Assembly (NCBI GenBank): GCA_963724015.1
Contig: CAVRTM010000012.1
Location: forward strand, 342,905-406,904
Reading direction: 5' to 3'
From: CAVRTM01 sp963724015
GTDB lineage: Bacteria; Actinomycetota; Actinomycetes; Actinomycetales; Dermatophilaceae
Length of the DNA: 64,000 nt
The notes under the pieces were generated by a model, which saw nothing but the letters and a program-made list of their open reading frames with translations, did no database searches and was not told where the DNA came from. Both the position numbers and the translations under genes were made by a program. Shown here in pieces: positions 41,752-50,432 of this stretch (position 1 is the stretch's first letter; each line of letters begins with the position of its first letter).

Positions 41752-43539
41752 TCAGTGGCGGGAGGCGAGGATGAACGGCGGCGCGATCGGTGGCCTGCGG
41801 TGGTCAGGCTTCGCCAGACGTGCCGCCTCGGGAGGCGTCCCCACGAACGGCTGGACGTCGCCGTGGCAGAGCGCACCCCTGGCGGGGACCCTCTGGGTGA
41901 GCAGGTAGGTGTCCATCGCGCCGGTCACGCACTGCGACGACCCGTACGACGTGTGCCCCCAGTTGTCGTTCGACAGCAGCCTGCTGTTGGGCAGCAGACG
42001 GGCGGCGGCGACGGCACCGTCGTAGTTCGTGGCGGGGTCCCACCTGGTGCCGACGACCAGCACCGGAGCGATCGTGCGACGGGTGAAGGGACCGCGGTAG
42101 CCGTCCTCGTCCCGGGCCGTCCACGTGCTGCTGGCGCACGGCGCCGACTCCCAGGTCCACAGCCGCCCGAAGTACTTGGCCCTGCGGTCGGCCGCGGCGG
42201 CGAACGCCGGCCACGCTGCAGCGTTCGGCGGGGTTCAGCCCGTCGGAGCACAGCACTCCCTCGGCGGCCTCGAAGGAGTTGTCGTAGGGGAAGTTCCAGC
42301 CGCGGCGGCTGCCGTCCCGCTTCTTCTGTGCGGCGAGGCTCTCTGGCGAACGACCGCACCGCCGTGGCCCGGCGTGCCCGAGCGGCCGCGGACGAGGCCT
42401 TGGCCGGGGGCTCGGTGAGGATGATCAGGTCCGCCAGGTTGCCGGTGATCTCGAGGTAGCCGTAGGGGCCGTAGAGCGAGCCGAGCGTGCCGCTCACGAG
42501 GTCGGCATAGGTGAACGTGACCATGCTCGCCGGTGTCGGGGTCGGTGAAGACCAGCGGCTTGGCCTTGAGCCGGCCCGCGACCACGTCGTAGTTCACCAC
42601 CGGGTTGCCCGGGGAGAACCGGCACTTCTGGCCGCCGGCCTTGTCGCACAGCACGAGGATCTGGTGCAGCGCCTTGGTGGCGCCGTCGGCCGAACGGATC
42701 CGGTCGCCCTGCGGCTGTGACGCGGTCGCCTTCGTGCCCGCCCAGGCCACCGGGTCGAGGACCCCGTCGATCGCCACGGCGCGCACCCGGTCAGGGAACA
42801 GGTTGGCGTAGACCTGACCGAGGTAGCTCCCGTAGGAGAAGCCGAGGTAGCTGAGCCGCTTGTCCCCCACACCGCGACGGATCACGTCCATGTCACGCGC
42901 CACCTCGGCGGTGGACATCGCCGCCGAGAGCGGCTTGCCCGTGGTGGAGCACGCCTTGCCGAGCCCCTTCGAGGAGGACACGGCTGCCTGCTCCTCCGCC
43001 TTGGTGAAGGGGAAGGCCACGTTGAGCCCCGAGAGGACCTTGCCCTGCTGGGCGTTGCCCGCGAAACAGGCGACCTCGTCGCTGAAGTTGGTGCCGCGCG
43101 GGTCGATGCCCACCACGTCGAAGCGGGCGAGCACGTCGGGACTCAGGAAGTACGGCGCCGCCTGCGCCAGCCCCGTGCCTGATCCGCCCGGTCCGCCGGG
43201 GTTGACGAAGAGGCTGCCGATCCGGTGCTTCTGGTCCTTGGCCTTGACGCGCAGGACCGCCACCACCGTCGTGGCTCCGTGCGGCCTGTCGTAGTCCAGC
43301 GGCAGACGCGCCGTCGCGCACTCCGCGTTGCCGTAGCAGGGGTACCACCCCAGCTTGGGTGTCGGCACCCGGTCCACCCGGCGCGCCTCCAGGGCGGACG
43401 TGCGGTCGGACGGTGGCCGTTTCGCAACCACGGCAGGGGCTTTGGCGGCGGCCTGGGCGGGGACCACCGCCGCTCCGGGGATCAGGACGCCGATGGCGAG
43501 CACCGTGACCAGCAGGCGCGGGGTGGTGAAAGCGGGCAT
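41752..43539 (-). CDS. Secreted TAP-like alpha/beta hydrolase, peptidase S33 type (frame interrupted)
   Basis: Signal peptide RLLVTVLAIGVLIPGAAVVP ends AQA, so it is exported. Alpha/beta hydrolase: LFVNPGGPGGSGTG (oxyanion region), FDVVGIDPRGTNFSDEVACF, nucleophile Ser in LSYLGFSYGSYLGQVYANLF. The C-terminal TAP-like domain has VLVVGTRWDPATNYDGAVAA (Asp) and LLSNDNWGHTSYGSSQCVTG (His). Three one-base steps at about 42530, 42345 and 42240 connect the parts. Corrected length about 595 residues. Tripeptidyl aminopeptidase-like enzymes cleave short peptides or esters outside the cell. ATG 43539 with GAGGGGAG upstream. Confidence 0.87.
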
Positions 43540-43619
43540 ACCGTCTCCCCTCGAGCAGCGCCGCAAACGGTGCCGCCCCATCCTCTCCCTGCTGGACAAA
43601 CTGTGGCGGCAGGACCAGA

Positions 43620-43642
43620 CCGCCGTCAAGATGGAACGGCGG
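43620..43642. terminator. Hairpin after the ABC sugar importer operon
   Basis: CCGCCGT (43620-43626) and ACGGCGG (43636-43642), 7-bp stem with 9-base loop, 18 bases beyond the last permease stop. Confidence 0.5.
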
Positions 43643-43660
43643 CCCGGGGAGAGGGGGCGA

Positions 43661-44580
43661 TCAGCCCTTGACGCCGCCCTCGGTGCCACCGCGGACGAAG
43701 TGGCGCTGGAACGCGAAGAACAACAGCGCCACCGGGATGGTGGTGAGGAAGGCCGCCGCGAGCTTGAACGGGAACTGCGTGCCGCTGCCGAGCTCGCCGC
43801 TGGTCAGGCTGGCGAGCCCGGTGACCAGGGTCCGCTTCTCCGGTGACTGGGTCGTGACGAGGAAGTGCGAGAACTCGTTCCACGAGCCCTGGAACGACAG
43901 GATCGTCAAGGTGATCAGGGCCGGCCGGGCCATCGGCAGGACCACCGACCAGAAGGTCCGGAAGACGCTGGCGCCGTCCATCCGGGCGGCCTCCTCGATG
44001 GACACCGGCACCGAGTCGAAGAACTGCTTCATGATGAAGACACCGGCGGCGTCGACGATCAGCGGCAGGATCATGGCGGTGTAGGTGTCGTAGATGCCCA
44101 GGTAGGTGACGATGAGGAACTTCGGCACGAGCAGGGCGACACCGGGGACGGCCATGACGGCCAGGACGGCGCCGAAGAGGAACGCCACGTCCACGAAAGT
44201 GCAGGCGCGACAAGGCATATCCGGCCAGGCTGTCGAGGAAGACCCGGGCCACGGTCACGACCACGGTGACGAGGACGGAGTTGCCCAGCCACCTGAGCAT
44301 CGGGACCGACGCGTCCGGCGTCAGGCCGAAGATGCGCTTCCACGCGGTGAGGTCGAACGGGTTCGGCACCAGCGACAGCGGGTGGGCGACGGAGCCGGGG
44401 TCGGTCTTGAACGACGTGGCGAGCTGGATGAGGAAGGGGTAGATGAACACGGCGGCGACCAGCACCAGCAGCGTGTAGGCGGCTGCCTTCCTCGTGGCGG
44501 CGCCCCGCCGGGACGCCGATGTCCGTGCCCGCGCCGGGGCCGTGGCCGTGTCGAGCGGGCGGCCGGGTCACCACACTCAT
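43661..44580 (-). CDS. ABC sugar importer permease, MalG type (frame interrupted)
   Basis: Inner-membrane subunit. ATG 44580 overlaps the partner permease stop. N-terminus MSVVTRPPARHGHGPGAGTD, then after a one-base step at about 44495 VLVAAVFIYPFLIQLATSFK and LGNSVLVTVVVTVARVFLDS. A second step at about 44210 leads to VAFLFGAVLAVMAVPGVALL, LVPKFLIVTYLGIYDTYTAM and the EAA loop SIEEAARMDGASVFRTFWSV, then LPMARPALITLT. Six helices; about 305 residues corrected. No ATPase gene is nearby, so a shared MsiK/MalK-like ATPase elsewhere is expected. Confidence 0.9.
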
Positions 44581-45686
44581 CGGATGCTCCCCGCCGCCGC
44601 GCGGGTGGAGTCCTGGCGCAGGCTCGCCGCCCGGGTCAGACGCCGGCGCGCGCGCCAGGAGACCCGGTCCTCGTCCATGCCGCGCCGCTGCAGCCAGGTC
44701 AGGACGACGATGATGAGGAAGACGATGAAGGCCATGGCGGCACCCGTCCCGTAGTTGAAGGAGCGGAAGCTCTGTTGGTAGGAGAGGAACGCCGGCGTCA
44801 TCGTGGTGCCTGCCGGAGCCCCCTTGCCCATCACGTAGATCTGGTCGAAGACCTGCCAGGTGCCGATCAGACCGAGAGTCGTGACCAGGAAGATGGCCGG
44901 GCGCAGCATGGGGATGGTGACGAGCCGCACCTGCTGCCACCACGAGACCCCGTCGAGGGCCGCCGCCTCGTCGATCTCGACCGGCAGGTCCTGCAGGGCC
45001 GCCAGGAACATCAGCATGAAGGTGCCCGTCGTGGTCCAGACAGCGAGGATGATGATGACGCACATCGCGACCGACGGCCCCGAGAGCCACTCCCACAGCG
45101 ATTGCCCCAGGATGTCGACCTGCCCCCAGGAGGGGTTGTCTCCGGCGCCGAACCAGCCGAGGACGATGTGCAGCAGGCCCCGGGAGTCGCTGAACCACTG
45201 CGGCCCGTCGATGCCGACGAGGCGCAGCAGCGCGTTGACGGCACCGGTGTTGGAGAACAGGAACAGGAAGACCGTCGAGATGGCGATGGAGCTGGTCACC
45301 GACGGGAAGTAGAACGCGGTGCGGAAGAAGCTCTTGCCCTTGAGCAGCTTGTTGTTCACGACCAGGGCGAGCCCGAGTGACACGGCCGTCTGGAGCGGCA
45401 CGACGAGCAGCACATAGTAGAAGGTGTTGCCGATCGACTGCATGAACGTGGTGCGCGTCAGGCCGTCCTGGGTGAACAGCGCGGTGTAGTTCTTCGCGCC
45501 GACGAACGCTGCGTTGGGGCCGCCCCCGAAGGGGTCGACGTTGCCCCGCCAGTTGGTGAGGCTCACCCAGAACGCCATGATGATGGGCACGAGCAGGAAC
45601 AGCCCCAGGATGATGATCATCGGTGCGGTGAAGAGCCACCCCGCGATGCCCTCGCGGCCGTGGATGCCACTTCGTCTACGTGCCAT
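44577..45686 (-). CDS. ABC sugar importer permease, MalF type
   Basis: 369 residues from ATG 45686 (GAGAGGA upstream). Helix 1 IAGWLFTAPMIIILGLFLLV, PLQTAVSLGLALVVNNKLLK with GKSFFRTAFYFPSVTSSIAI, and the EAA loop PVEIDEAAALDGVSWWQQVR with LVTIPMLRPAIFLV. A periplasmic insertion of about 60 residues (RGLLHIVLGWFGAGDNPSWG) is longer than in most relatives. Follows the binding-protein gene after an intercistronic hairpin; stop overlaps the second permease. Confidence 0.94.
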   Translation of the reverse strand: MARRRSGIHGREGIAGWLFTAPMIIILGLFLLVPIIMAFWVSLTNWRGNVDPFGGGPNAAFVGAKNYTALFTQDGLTRTTFMQSIGNTFYYVLLVVPLQTAVSLGLALVVNNKLLKGKSFFRTAFYFPSVTSSIAISTVFLFLFSNTGAVNALLRLVGIDGPQWFSDSRGLLHIVLGWFGAGDNPSWGQVDILGQSLWEWLSGPSVAMCVIIILAVWTTTGTFMLMFLAALQDLPVEIDEAAALDGVSWWQQVRLVTIPMLRPAIFLVTTLGLIGTWQVFDQIYVMGKGAPAGTTMTPAFLSYQQSFRSFNYGTGAAMAFIVFLIIVVLTWLQRRGMDEDRVSWRARRRLTRAASLRQDSTRAAAGSIR

Positions 45687-45700
45687 GTCGTCCTCTCGAG

Positions 45701-45742
45701 GCGGGTGGCACACGGAGCGCATCGCATCCGTGTGCCACCCGC
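45701..45742. promoter_or_regulatory. Intercistronic hairpin between binding protein and permease genes
   Basis: GCGGGTGGCACACGGA (45701-45716) pairs with TCCGTGTGCCACCCGC (45727-45742): 16 bp, loop of ten. It fills the gap between the binding-protein stop (45754) and the permease ribosome site. Such hairpins stabilise the upstream mRNA or stop part of the transcripts, giving more binding protein than permease. Confidence 0.75.
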
Positions 45743-45753
45743 GGCTGGGGGGG

Positions 45754-47016
45754 TCAGCTGCCCTTGAGGGCGGCGTCGCCGTTCTTCTGGAGCTCGGCGA
45801 GCATCGCCTTCGCGTCGCCGCCCTTGCTGAGCGTCGCCATCTTCGAGTTGAACGCCGCCATCACCGGGTCGAAGCCGGGCAGGTTGACCGGACCCTGGGC
45901 GTAGGCGCCACCGGCCGCGAACGCGGCGTCGGCGGGGTAGGTCTGGGCGAACTTCTTGGCGCCCTCCTGCGTCGACGGCATCACGCCGTACGCCTTGGCG
46001 AAGGCCATCTGCTGGTCGACGCTGGTGAGGGACTTGACCAGGTCGACCGCCTGGGTCTGGTGCGCGCTCTTGGCCGCGATGCCCCAGCAGTTGCTGAACA
46101 GCAGCGTCCCCTTGCCGGCGGGGCCGGCGGGGAGCTCGACGACCTTGGTCTTGATGTTGGGGAAGTCCTTGGTGAGCGCGCCGCGGATCCAGTTGCCCTC
46201 GATCGTCATCGCCGCAGCGCCCTTGCCCAGCGACTCGCCACCCCAGCCGCCGGCGGGCGTGGTGTCGGTCATGTACTTCAGCGACCCGTTGGCCATCATC
46301 TTCTTGATCTCGGTCAGCCCCGCCAGGTTCTGCGGGGTGTCGGCGGTGACCTTGCTGCCGTCCTTGTTCACCACCCAGCCGCCGGCCTGGACCATGAACG
46401 CGCCGCCGCGGTTGATGTCGTTGCCGATGACCAGGCCGGTGACCTTGCCCTTGGTCAGCTTCTTGGCCGCGGCCTCCAGGCCGGCCCAGTCCTTGGGGAT
46501 GTCAGCGTCGGTCAGGCCCGCCTTGGCCCACATGTCGGTGTTGATCACGAGGGCGAGGGTGGAGTAGTCCTTCGGCGCGCACTGCAGCTTGCCGTCGTAG
46601 GTGAAGGTCTGCACCAGCGAGGGCAGGAAGCCGGCGTCCTTGACCTGGTCGCCGTAGGCGTAGAGGTTGCCCGCCTTGGCGAAGTCACCGATGCGGGAGG
46701 CGTCGGTGTAGAAGACGTCCGGCGGCGTGCCGCCGGCGAAGGCCTGACCGAGCTGCTGGCCCAGGTCCGACGCCGCGATGACCTCCACGGTGTTGCCGGA
46801 CGTCTTGGCCCAGCTGTCCGCCGCGGCCTTCACGGCCGCGGTCTCGGCGTCGCCCGAGCTGCCGATCATGATCTTGAGGTTGGCCGGGCCGGCCTTCTGC
46901 GTGGCCGTGCTCTGGCTGCTGAACCCGCTGCCACCGCCGCACGCCGAGAGCGCCAGCGATCCGGCGGCGGCCAGTGCGAGCGCCACGGACCTGCGCTGCG
47001 CGTGTCGTGATGTCAT
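45754..47016 (-). CDS. ABC sugar-binding lipoprotein
   Basis: 420 residues, family 1 solute-binding protein. Signal MTSRHAQRRSVALALAAAGS with lipobox LSAC, then NLKIMIGSSGDAETAAVKAA, GTPPDVFYTDASRIGDFAKA, YDGKLQCAPKDYSTLALVIN and AAMTIEGNWIRGALTKDFPN, the usual hinge and ligand-site order. Anchored outside, delivers an oligosaccharide to the permeases. ATG 47016 overlaps the LacI-family stop and has GGAGGAAA upstream. Substrate likely a glucan fragment, given the divergent debranching-type enzyme; inferred. Confidence 0.93.
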   Translation of the reverse strand: MTSRHAQRRSVALALAAAGSLALSACGGGSGFSSQSTATQKAGPANLKIMIGSSGDAETAAVKAAADSWAKTSGNTVEVIAASDLGQQLGQAFAGGTPPDVFYTDASRIGDFAKAGNLYAYGDQVKDAGFLPSLVQTFTYDGKLQCAPKDYSTLALVINTDMWAKAGLTDADIPKDWAGLEAAAKKLTKGKVTGLVIGNDINRGGAFMVQAGGWVVNKDGSKVTADTPQNLAGLTEIKKMMANGSLKYMTDTTPAGGWGGESLGKGAAAMTIEGNWIRGALTKDFPNIKTKVVELPAGPAGKGTLLFSNCWGIAAKSAHQTQAVDLVKSLTSVDQQMAFAKAYGVMPSTQEGAKKFAQTYPADAAFAAGGAYAQGPVNLPGFDPVMAAFNSKMATLSKGGDAKAMLAELQKNGDAALKGS

Positions 47017-48110
47017 TCGTTTCCTCCATTGTCGGTGCGGTTGCCCGCGTGGTTCCAGGCCCCGGCCACCGGTGGTGGCGCGGAACGGTCGGTGCTGCCC
47101 CGGGGCACGAGCGTGGGGCGGAGCATGCGGCCCTGCCCGGGCATCGCCCTGCCGGCGCGGCCGTCGTCGAGGATCGCCAGCACCTGCTCGGCCACCTCGT
47201 GCAGCGGCTGGCGCAGGCTGGTCAGGTTGAAGGACGAGGCGAGGTCGCTGTCGTCGAAGCCGACGATGCCAAAGTCGCGCCCTGGCGCCAGCCCACGCTC
47301 GCGCAGGACCATCCAGGCGCCCATCGCGAGCGTGTCCGAGGCGCAGGCGACCGCACCACCGGGTCCGATCGCGTCGATCACGGGCGCCACGGCTGCGGCG
47401 GCGAGGTTGACGTCCTGCGGCGAGCTGGCCTGCCAGTCGCGGTTGCGGGCGCCGGCCTCCCGGGTCGCGGACAGCCAACCCTCCCGCCGCTCGTCACCCA
47501 CGGGCGATCCCGACGGCCAGCCGAGGAACCCCACGCGGTCGTAACCCGCCTCGAGCAGGTGTCGCACCGCCTCGGTCACGCCGGCGCGGCCGTCCACATC
47601 CACCCACCACGTGAACGATGGGTCGTCCCAGATGCGGCCGAACGCGGCGAACGGGAGATCCTTGTCCCGCAGCCACGGCGGGCGCGGGTCGTCGCGCCGG
47701 GTGTCGGTGAGGATGAACGCGTCGACCAGGTTGCTCGCCACCAGGTCCTGGTAGGCGGGGATCGGCCGGTCGTGCTCGGCCGCGGCGAAGGGCACCAGGT
47801 GCGCGTCACGATGCCGTGAGGCGACCGTCAGCTCGACGACGAAGCTGTCGAGGATGCTGCCCAGGCGACGGACGCCGAGGGAGTTGAGCTCGATCCCGAG
47901 GGCGTTGGCCCGCTCCTGCTTGAGCGAGCGGGCCGCGAGGCTCGGCCGGAAGCCGAGTCGCTCGATCTCGCGGTGCACCCGCTCGAGGGTCGCGGGGGCG
48001 ACCCGCTGGGGGTTGTTGACGACGTTGCTGACGGTCTGCCGGGACACCTCCGCAGCGCGTGCGACGTCGACGATCGTCGCGCGCCCACGGCCTCGCCCTG
48101 CTGACGTCAT
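47013..48110 (-). CDS. LacI-family transcriptional regulator
   Basis: 365 residues. Helix-turn-helix at 13-60: ATIVDVARAAEVSRQTVSNV with VNNPQRVAPATLERVHREIE and LGFRPSLAARSLKQ (hinge helix). Sugar-binding core: VDAFILTDTRRDDP, VDVDGRAGVTEAVRHLLEAG, YDRVGFLGWPSGSPVGDERR and FGIVGFDDSDLASSFNLTSL. First gene of the importer operon, stop overlapping the binding-protein ATG. Two perfect palindromes upstream are its probable operators, so it should repress itself, the importer and the divergent glycosidase until sugar binds. Confidence 0.94.
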   Translation of the reverse strand: MTSAGRGRGRATIVDVARAAEVSRQTVSNVVNNPQRVAPATLERVHREIERLGFRPSLAARSLKQERANALGIELNSLGVRRLGSILDSFVVELTVASRHRDAHLVPFAAAEHDRPIPAYQDLVASNLVDAFILTDTRRDDPRPPWLRDKDLPFAAFGRIWDDPSFTWWVDVDGRAGVTEAVRHLLEAGYDRVGFLGWPSGSPVGDERREGWLSATREAGARNRDWQASSPQDVNLAAAAVAPVIDAIGPGGAVACASDTLAMGAWMVLRERGLAPGRDFGIVGFDDSDLASSFNLTSLRQPLHEVAEQVLAILDDGRAGRAMPGQGRMLRPTLVPRGSTDRSAPPPVAGAWNHAGNRTDNGGNE

Positions 48111-48129
48111 CGTCGGCTCCCGGTGGTGA

Positions 48130-48141
48130 AGGAACGTTCCT
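48130..48141. promoter_or_regulatory. LacI-family operator 1
   Basis: AGGAACGTTCCT, a perfect 12-bp palindrome with the central CG typical of LacI-family operators, 20 bases upstream of the regulator ATG. Confidence 0.7.
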
Positions 48142-48159
48142 CGCCGCTTTGGGCGCATT

Positions 48160-48169
48160 TGAACGTTCA
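48160..48169. promoter_or_regulatory. LacI-family operator 2
   Basis: TGAACGTTCA, a perfect 10-bp palindrome sharing GAACGTTC with operator 1; the centres are 29 bp apart. It lies in the 144-base divergent gap (48111-48254), so one repressor could control both directions. Confidence 0.7.
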
Positions 48170-48254
48170 TATGACACAGTGCAGGCTGTACTGCGTCGGG
48201 GTCGCTGTCAACCCCTGACGGCCAGTAAGGAAACCGAGCCACCGGAGGACGCCG

Positions 48255-50345
48255 ATGACGCAGCCCGAGAAGACCGAGCCGACACCGCGTCAGCCGTGGC
48301 TGCACGAGCTGGCGATCTGCGTCGACGGCAACACCACCGCCCTCAGCGACCGCACCGGTCAGATCGACGGCACCGGAGCGCAGGGCGTGTTCGTCGACGA
48401 CCGCCGGGTGGTCAGCCGGATGGACGTCCAGCTGGGGGACGTCCCCTCCTTCCACGTCGCCTCGGCCAGCCGCGGGGACCGGTCGCAGTTCTGGTCCTCC
48501 GCCCGGCACCTGGGCACCTCGGGCGCCGACCCCACGGTCGAGGTGCACCGCACCCGTGAGGTGGCAGGCGCCGGCGTGACCGAGCAGATCCGGGTGGTCT
48601 CGCGCGGCGCCGAACCCGTCACGGCGCAGCTGATGGTCCGGCTCGCCGGGGACGGGGCGGACATCAGCGCGGTCAAGTCCGGTCTGGTGTCCACCACGCC
48701 GCTGCCGGCCACGGCCCTGCCGGACGGGCTGTCCTGGCGGGACGAGCGCCACGCCACGACCGTCACGGCGGACCCCGCACCGACAGCCGTCACCGTGGGC
48801 CGTGACGGAGGGCCCTCCGTGCTGGTCTTCCCGGTGACCGCGTCGCCCGGTGCCGACGCCGTGGTGACGTTGCGGGTGCGCTCCGCACGGACGGCGCGCA
48901 CGAGCCTGGACGCCGATGCGGGGTCGACGCGGGTCGCCTGGACCGAGGTCCAGGTGGAGGCGGACGACCCACGCCTCGCCCCCACCGTGACGACGAGCTT
49001 CGCTGATCTGCAGCACCTGCTCCTGACCGACCCCCAGGACCGATCCGACATCTTCACTGGCGCCGGAAGCCCTTGGTACCTCACGCTGTTCGGGCGTGAC
49101 TCGCTGTGGGCCGCGCGGATGATGCTCCCCTTCGGCACCGAGGTGGCCGCGGGGACGCTCCGCGTGCTGGCCCGCCGGCAGGGCACGGTCCTGGACGGCG
49201 ACCGGGCCGAGGCGCCCGGAAAGATCCCGCATGAGATGCGCCGCACGACGTACGTCGACCCGACGAGCGGGCTCGCCCTCCCTCCCGTCTACTACGGCAC
49301 GATCGACGCCACGCCCCTCTGGATCACGCTGCTCCACGACGCCTGGCGCTGGGGGATGCCCGCCGCAGAGGTCAAGGAGCTGCTGCCGAACCTGCGCGCG
49401 GCCACCCAGTGGCTCACCGACCACGCCGCCCCTGACGAGGACGGCCTGCTGAAGTACCTGGACGAGAGCGGCACCGGGCTGGCGAACCAGGGCTGGAAGG
49501 ACTCCGGCGACTCCATCCGCTGGCGGGACGGCTCCGTGGCGCAGGCGCCGATCGCCCTGGTGGAGGCCCAGGGCTACGCCGTCGAGGCGGCGGAGGCCGC
49601 TGCCGCGTTGTTCGAGGCCTTCGGCGACGGTGGCGGGGACGAGCTGCGCACGTGGGCGGCCGCGATGCGCGACCGCATCCGTGACCGGTTCTGGGTCGGT
49701 GACGGCGCGGCCCGGCGGCTCGCGATCGCCGTGGACGGCCACGGCCGCAGCGTCGACGGCGTCGCCTCCAACATGGGGCACCTGCTGGGCACCGGCACGC
49801 TGGACGCGGACGAGGTCGCCCTCGTCGCGGCGACCCTCACCTCACCGCAGATGCTCGGGCGCTATGGCATCGGCACGCTGGCCACGGACAACGGCGGCTA
49901 CAACCCGATCGGCTACCACACCGGCTCGGTGTGGACCCACGACACGGCGGTCTGCGCGTGGGGGCTGATGCGCGAGGGCCGGCGCAAGGAGGCGGGGCTC
50001 GTGGCCCGCAGCCTGCTGGCGTCCGCCGAGCAGTTCGACTACCGCTGGCCGGAGCTCTACGCCGGCTCCGGCGTCCTCGACCGTCCCGCGCCGTACCCGG
50101 CCTCCTGCCGGCCGCAGGCCTGGTCGGCCGCCTCGGCCGCCGTGCTGCTCTCCGTGGCGCTCGGCTTCGACCCGGACGCCCCTGCCGGCCGCCTGGTGCT
50201 GCGGCCGCAGCGTCCGGCACCGTTCGGGGCGTTGACGATCCGTGGGCTGCGGTTCGCCGGTCACGAGTTCGGCGTGCGCTGCGACGCCGACGGGAACGTC
50301 GAGGTGCTCGACCCGCCGGCCGGGGTCGCGGTCGAGATCAGCTGA
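48255..50345 (+). CDS. Glycogen-debranching-type glycosidase (GDE N-domain plus amylo-1,6-glucosidase-like)
   Basis: 696 residues, cytoplasmic (no signal). The N-terminal beta domain (about 15-230) matches GDE_N_bis: LHELAICVDGNTTALSDRTG, GTGAQGVFVDDRRVVSRMDV. The C-terminal (alpha/alpha)6 domain has SPWYLTLFGRDSLWAARMML, GKIPHEMRRTTYVDPTSGLA, ATPLWITLLHDAWRWGMPAA, NQGWKDSGDSIRWRDG and WPELYAGSGVLDRPAPYPAS. Hydrolyses alpha-linked (or related) oligosaccharides; exact substrate unsure. GGAGGA nine bases before ATG 48255. Shares the operator region with the LacI gene, so uptake and cleavage are co-regulated. Confidence 0.9.
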   Translation: MTQPEKTEPTPRQPWLHELAICVDGNTTALSDRTGQIDGTGAQGVFVDDRRVVSRMDVQLGDVPSFHVASASRGDRSQFWSSARHLGTSGADPTVEVHRTREVAGAGVTEQIRVVSRGAEPVTAQLMVRLAGDGADISAVKSGLVSTTPLPATALPDGLSWRDERHATTVTADPAPTAVTVGRDGGPSVLVFPVTASPGADAVVTLRVRSARTARTSLDADAGSTRVAWTEVQVEADDPRLAPTVTTSFADLQHLLLTDPQDRSDIFTGAGSPWYLTLFGRDSLWAARMMLPFGTEVAAGTLRVLARRQGTVLDGDRAEAPGKIPHEMRRTTYVDPTSGLALPPVYYGTIDATPLWITLLHDAWRWGMPAAEVKELLPNLRAATQWLTDHAAPDEDGLLKYLDESGTGLANQGWKDSGDSIRWRDGSVAQAPIALVEAQGYAVEAAEAAAALFEAFGDGGGDELRTWAAAMRDRIRDRFWVGDGAARRLAIAVDGHGRSVDGVASNMGHLLGTGTLDADEVALVAATLTSPQMLGRYGIGTLATDNGGYNPIGYHTGSVWTHDTAVCAWGLMREGRRKEAGLVARSLLASAEQFDYRWPELYAGSGVLDRPAPYPASCRPQAWSAASAAVLLSVALGFDPDAPAGRLVLRPQRPAPFGALTIRGLRFAGHEFGVRCDADGNVEVLDPPAGVAVEIS

Positions 50346-50432
50346 CCGCCAGGGCAGTGGGCACTGCGGGCCGACGGCCAGCGGGCTGCCGCCCGCGCTG
50401 CTCCGTCCCTCGTTCACCGGTGGCGCCGGGCG

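Noticed and set aside
47013..49781. 922-codon minus-strand frame covering the glycosidase
   Set aside because: The part above 48110 is antisense to an intact plus-strand enzyme; only the LacI part has homology and a ribosome site.
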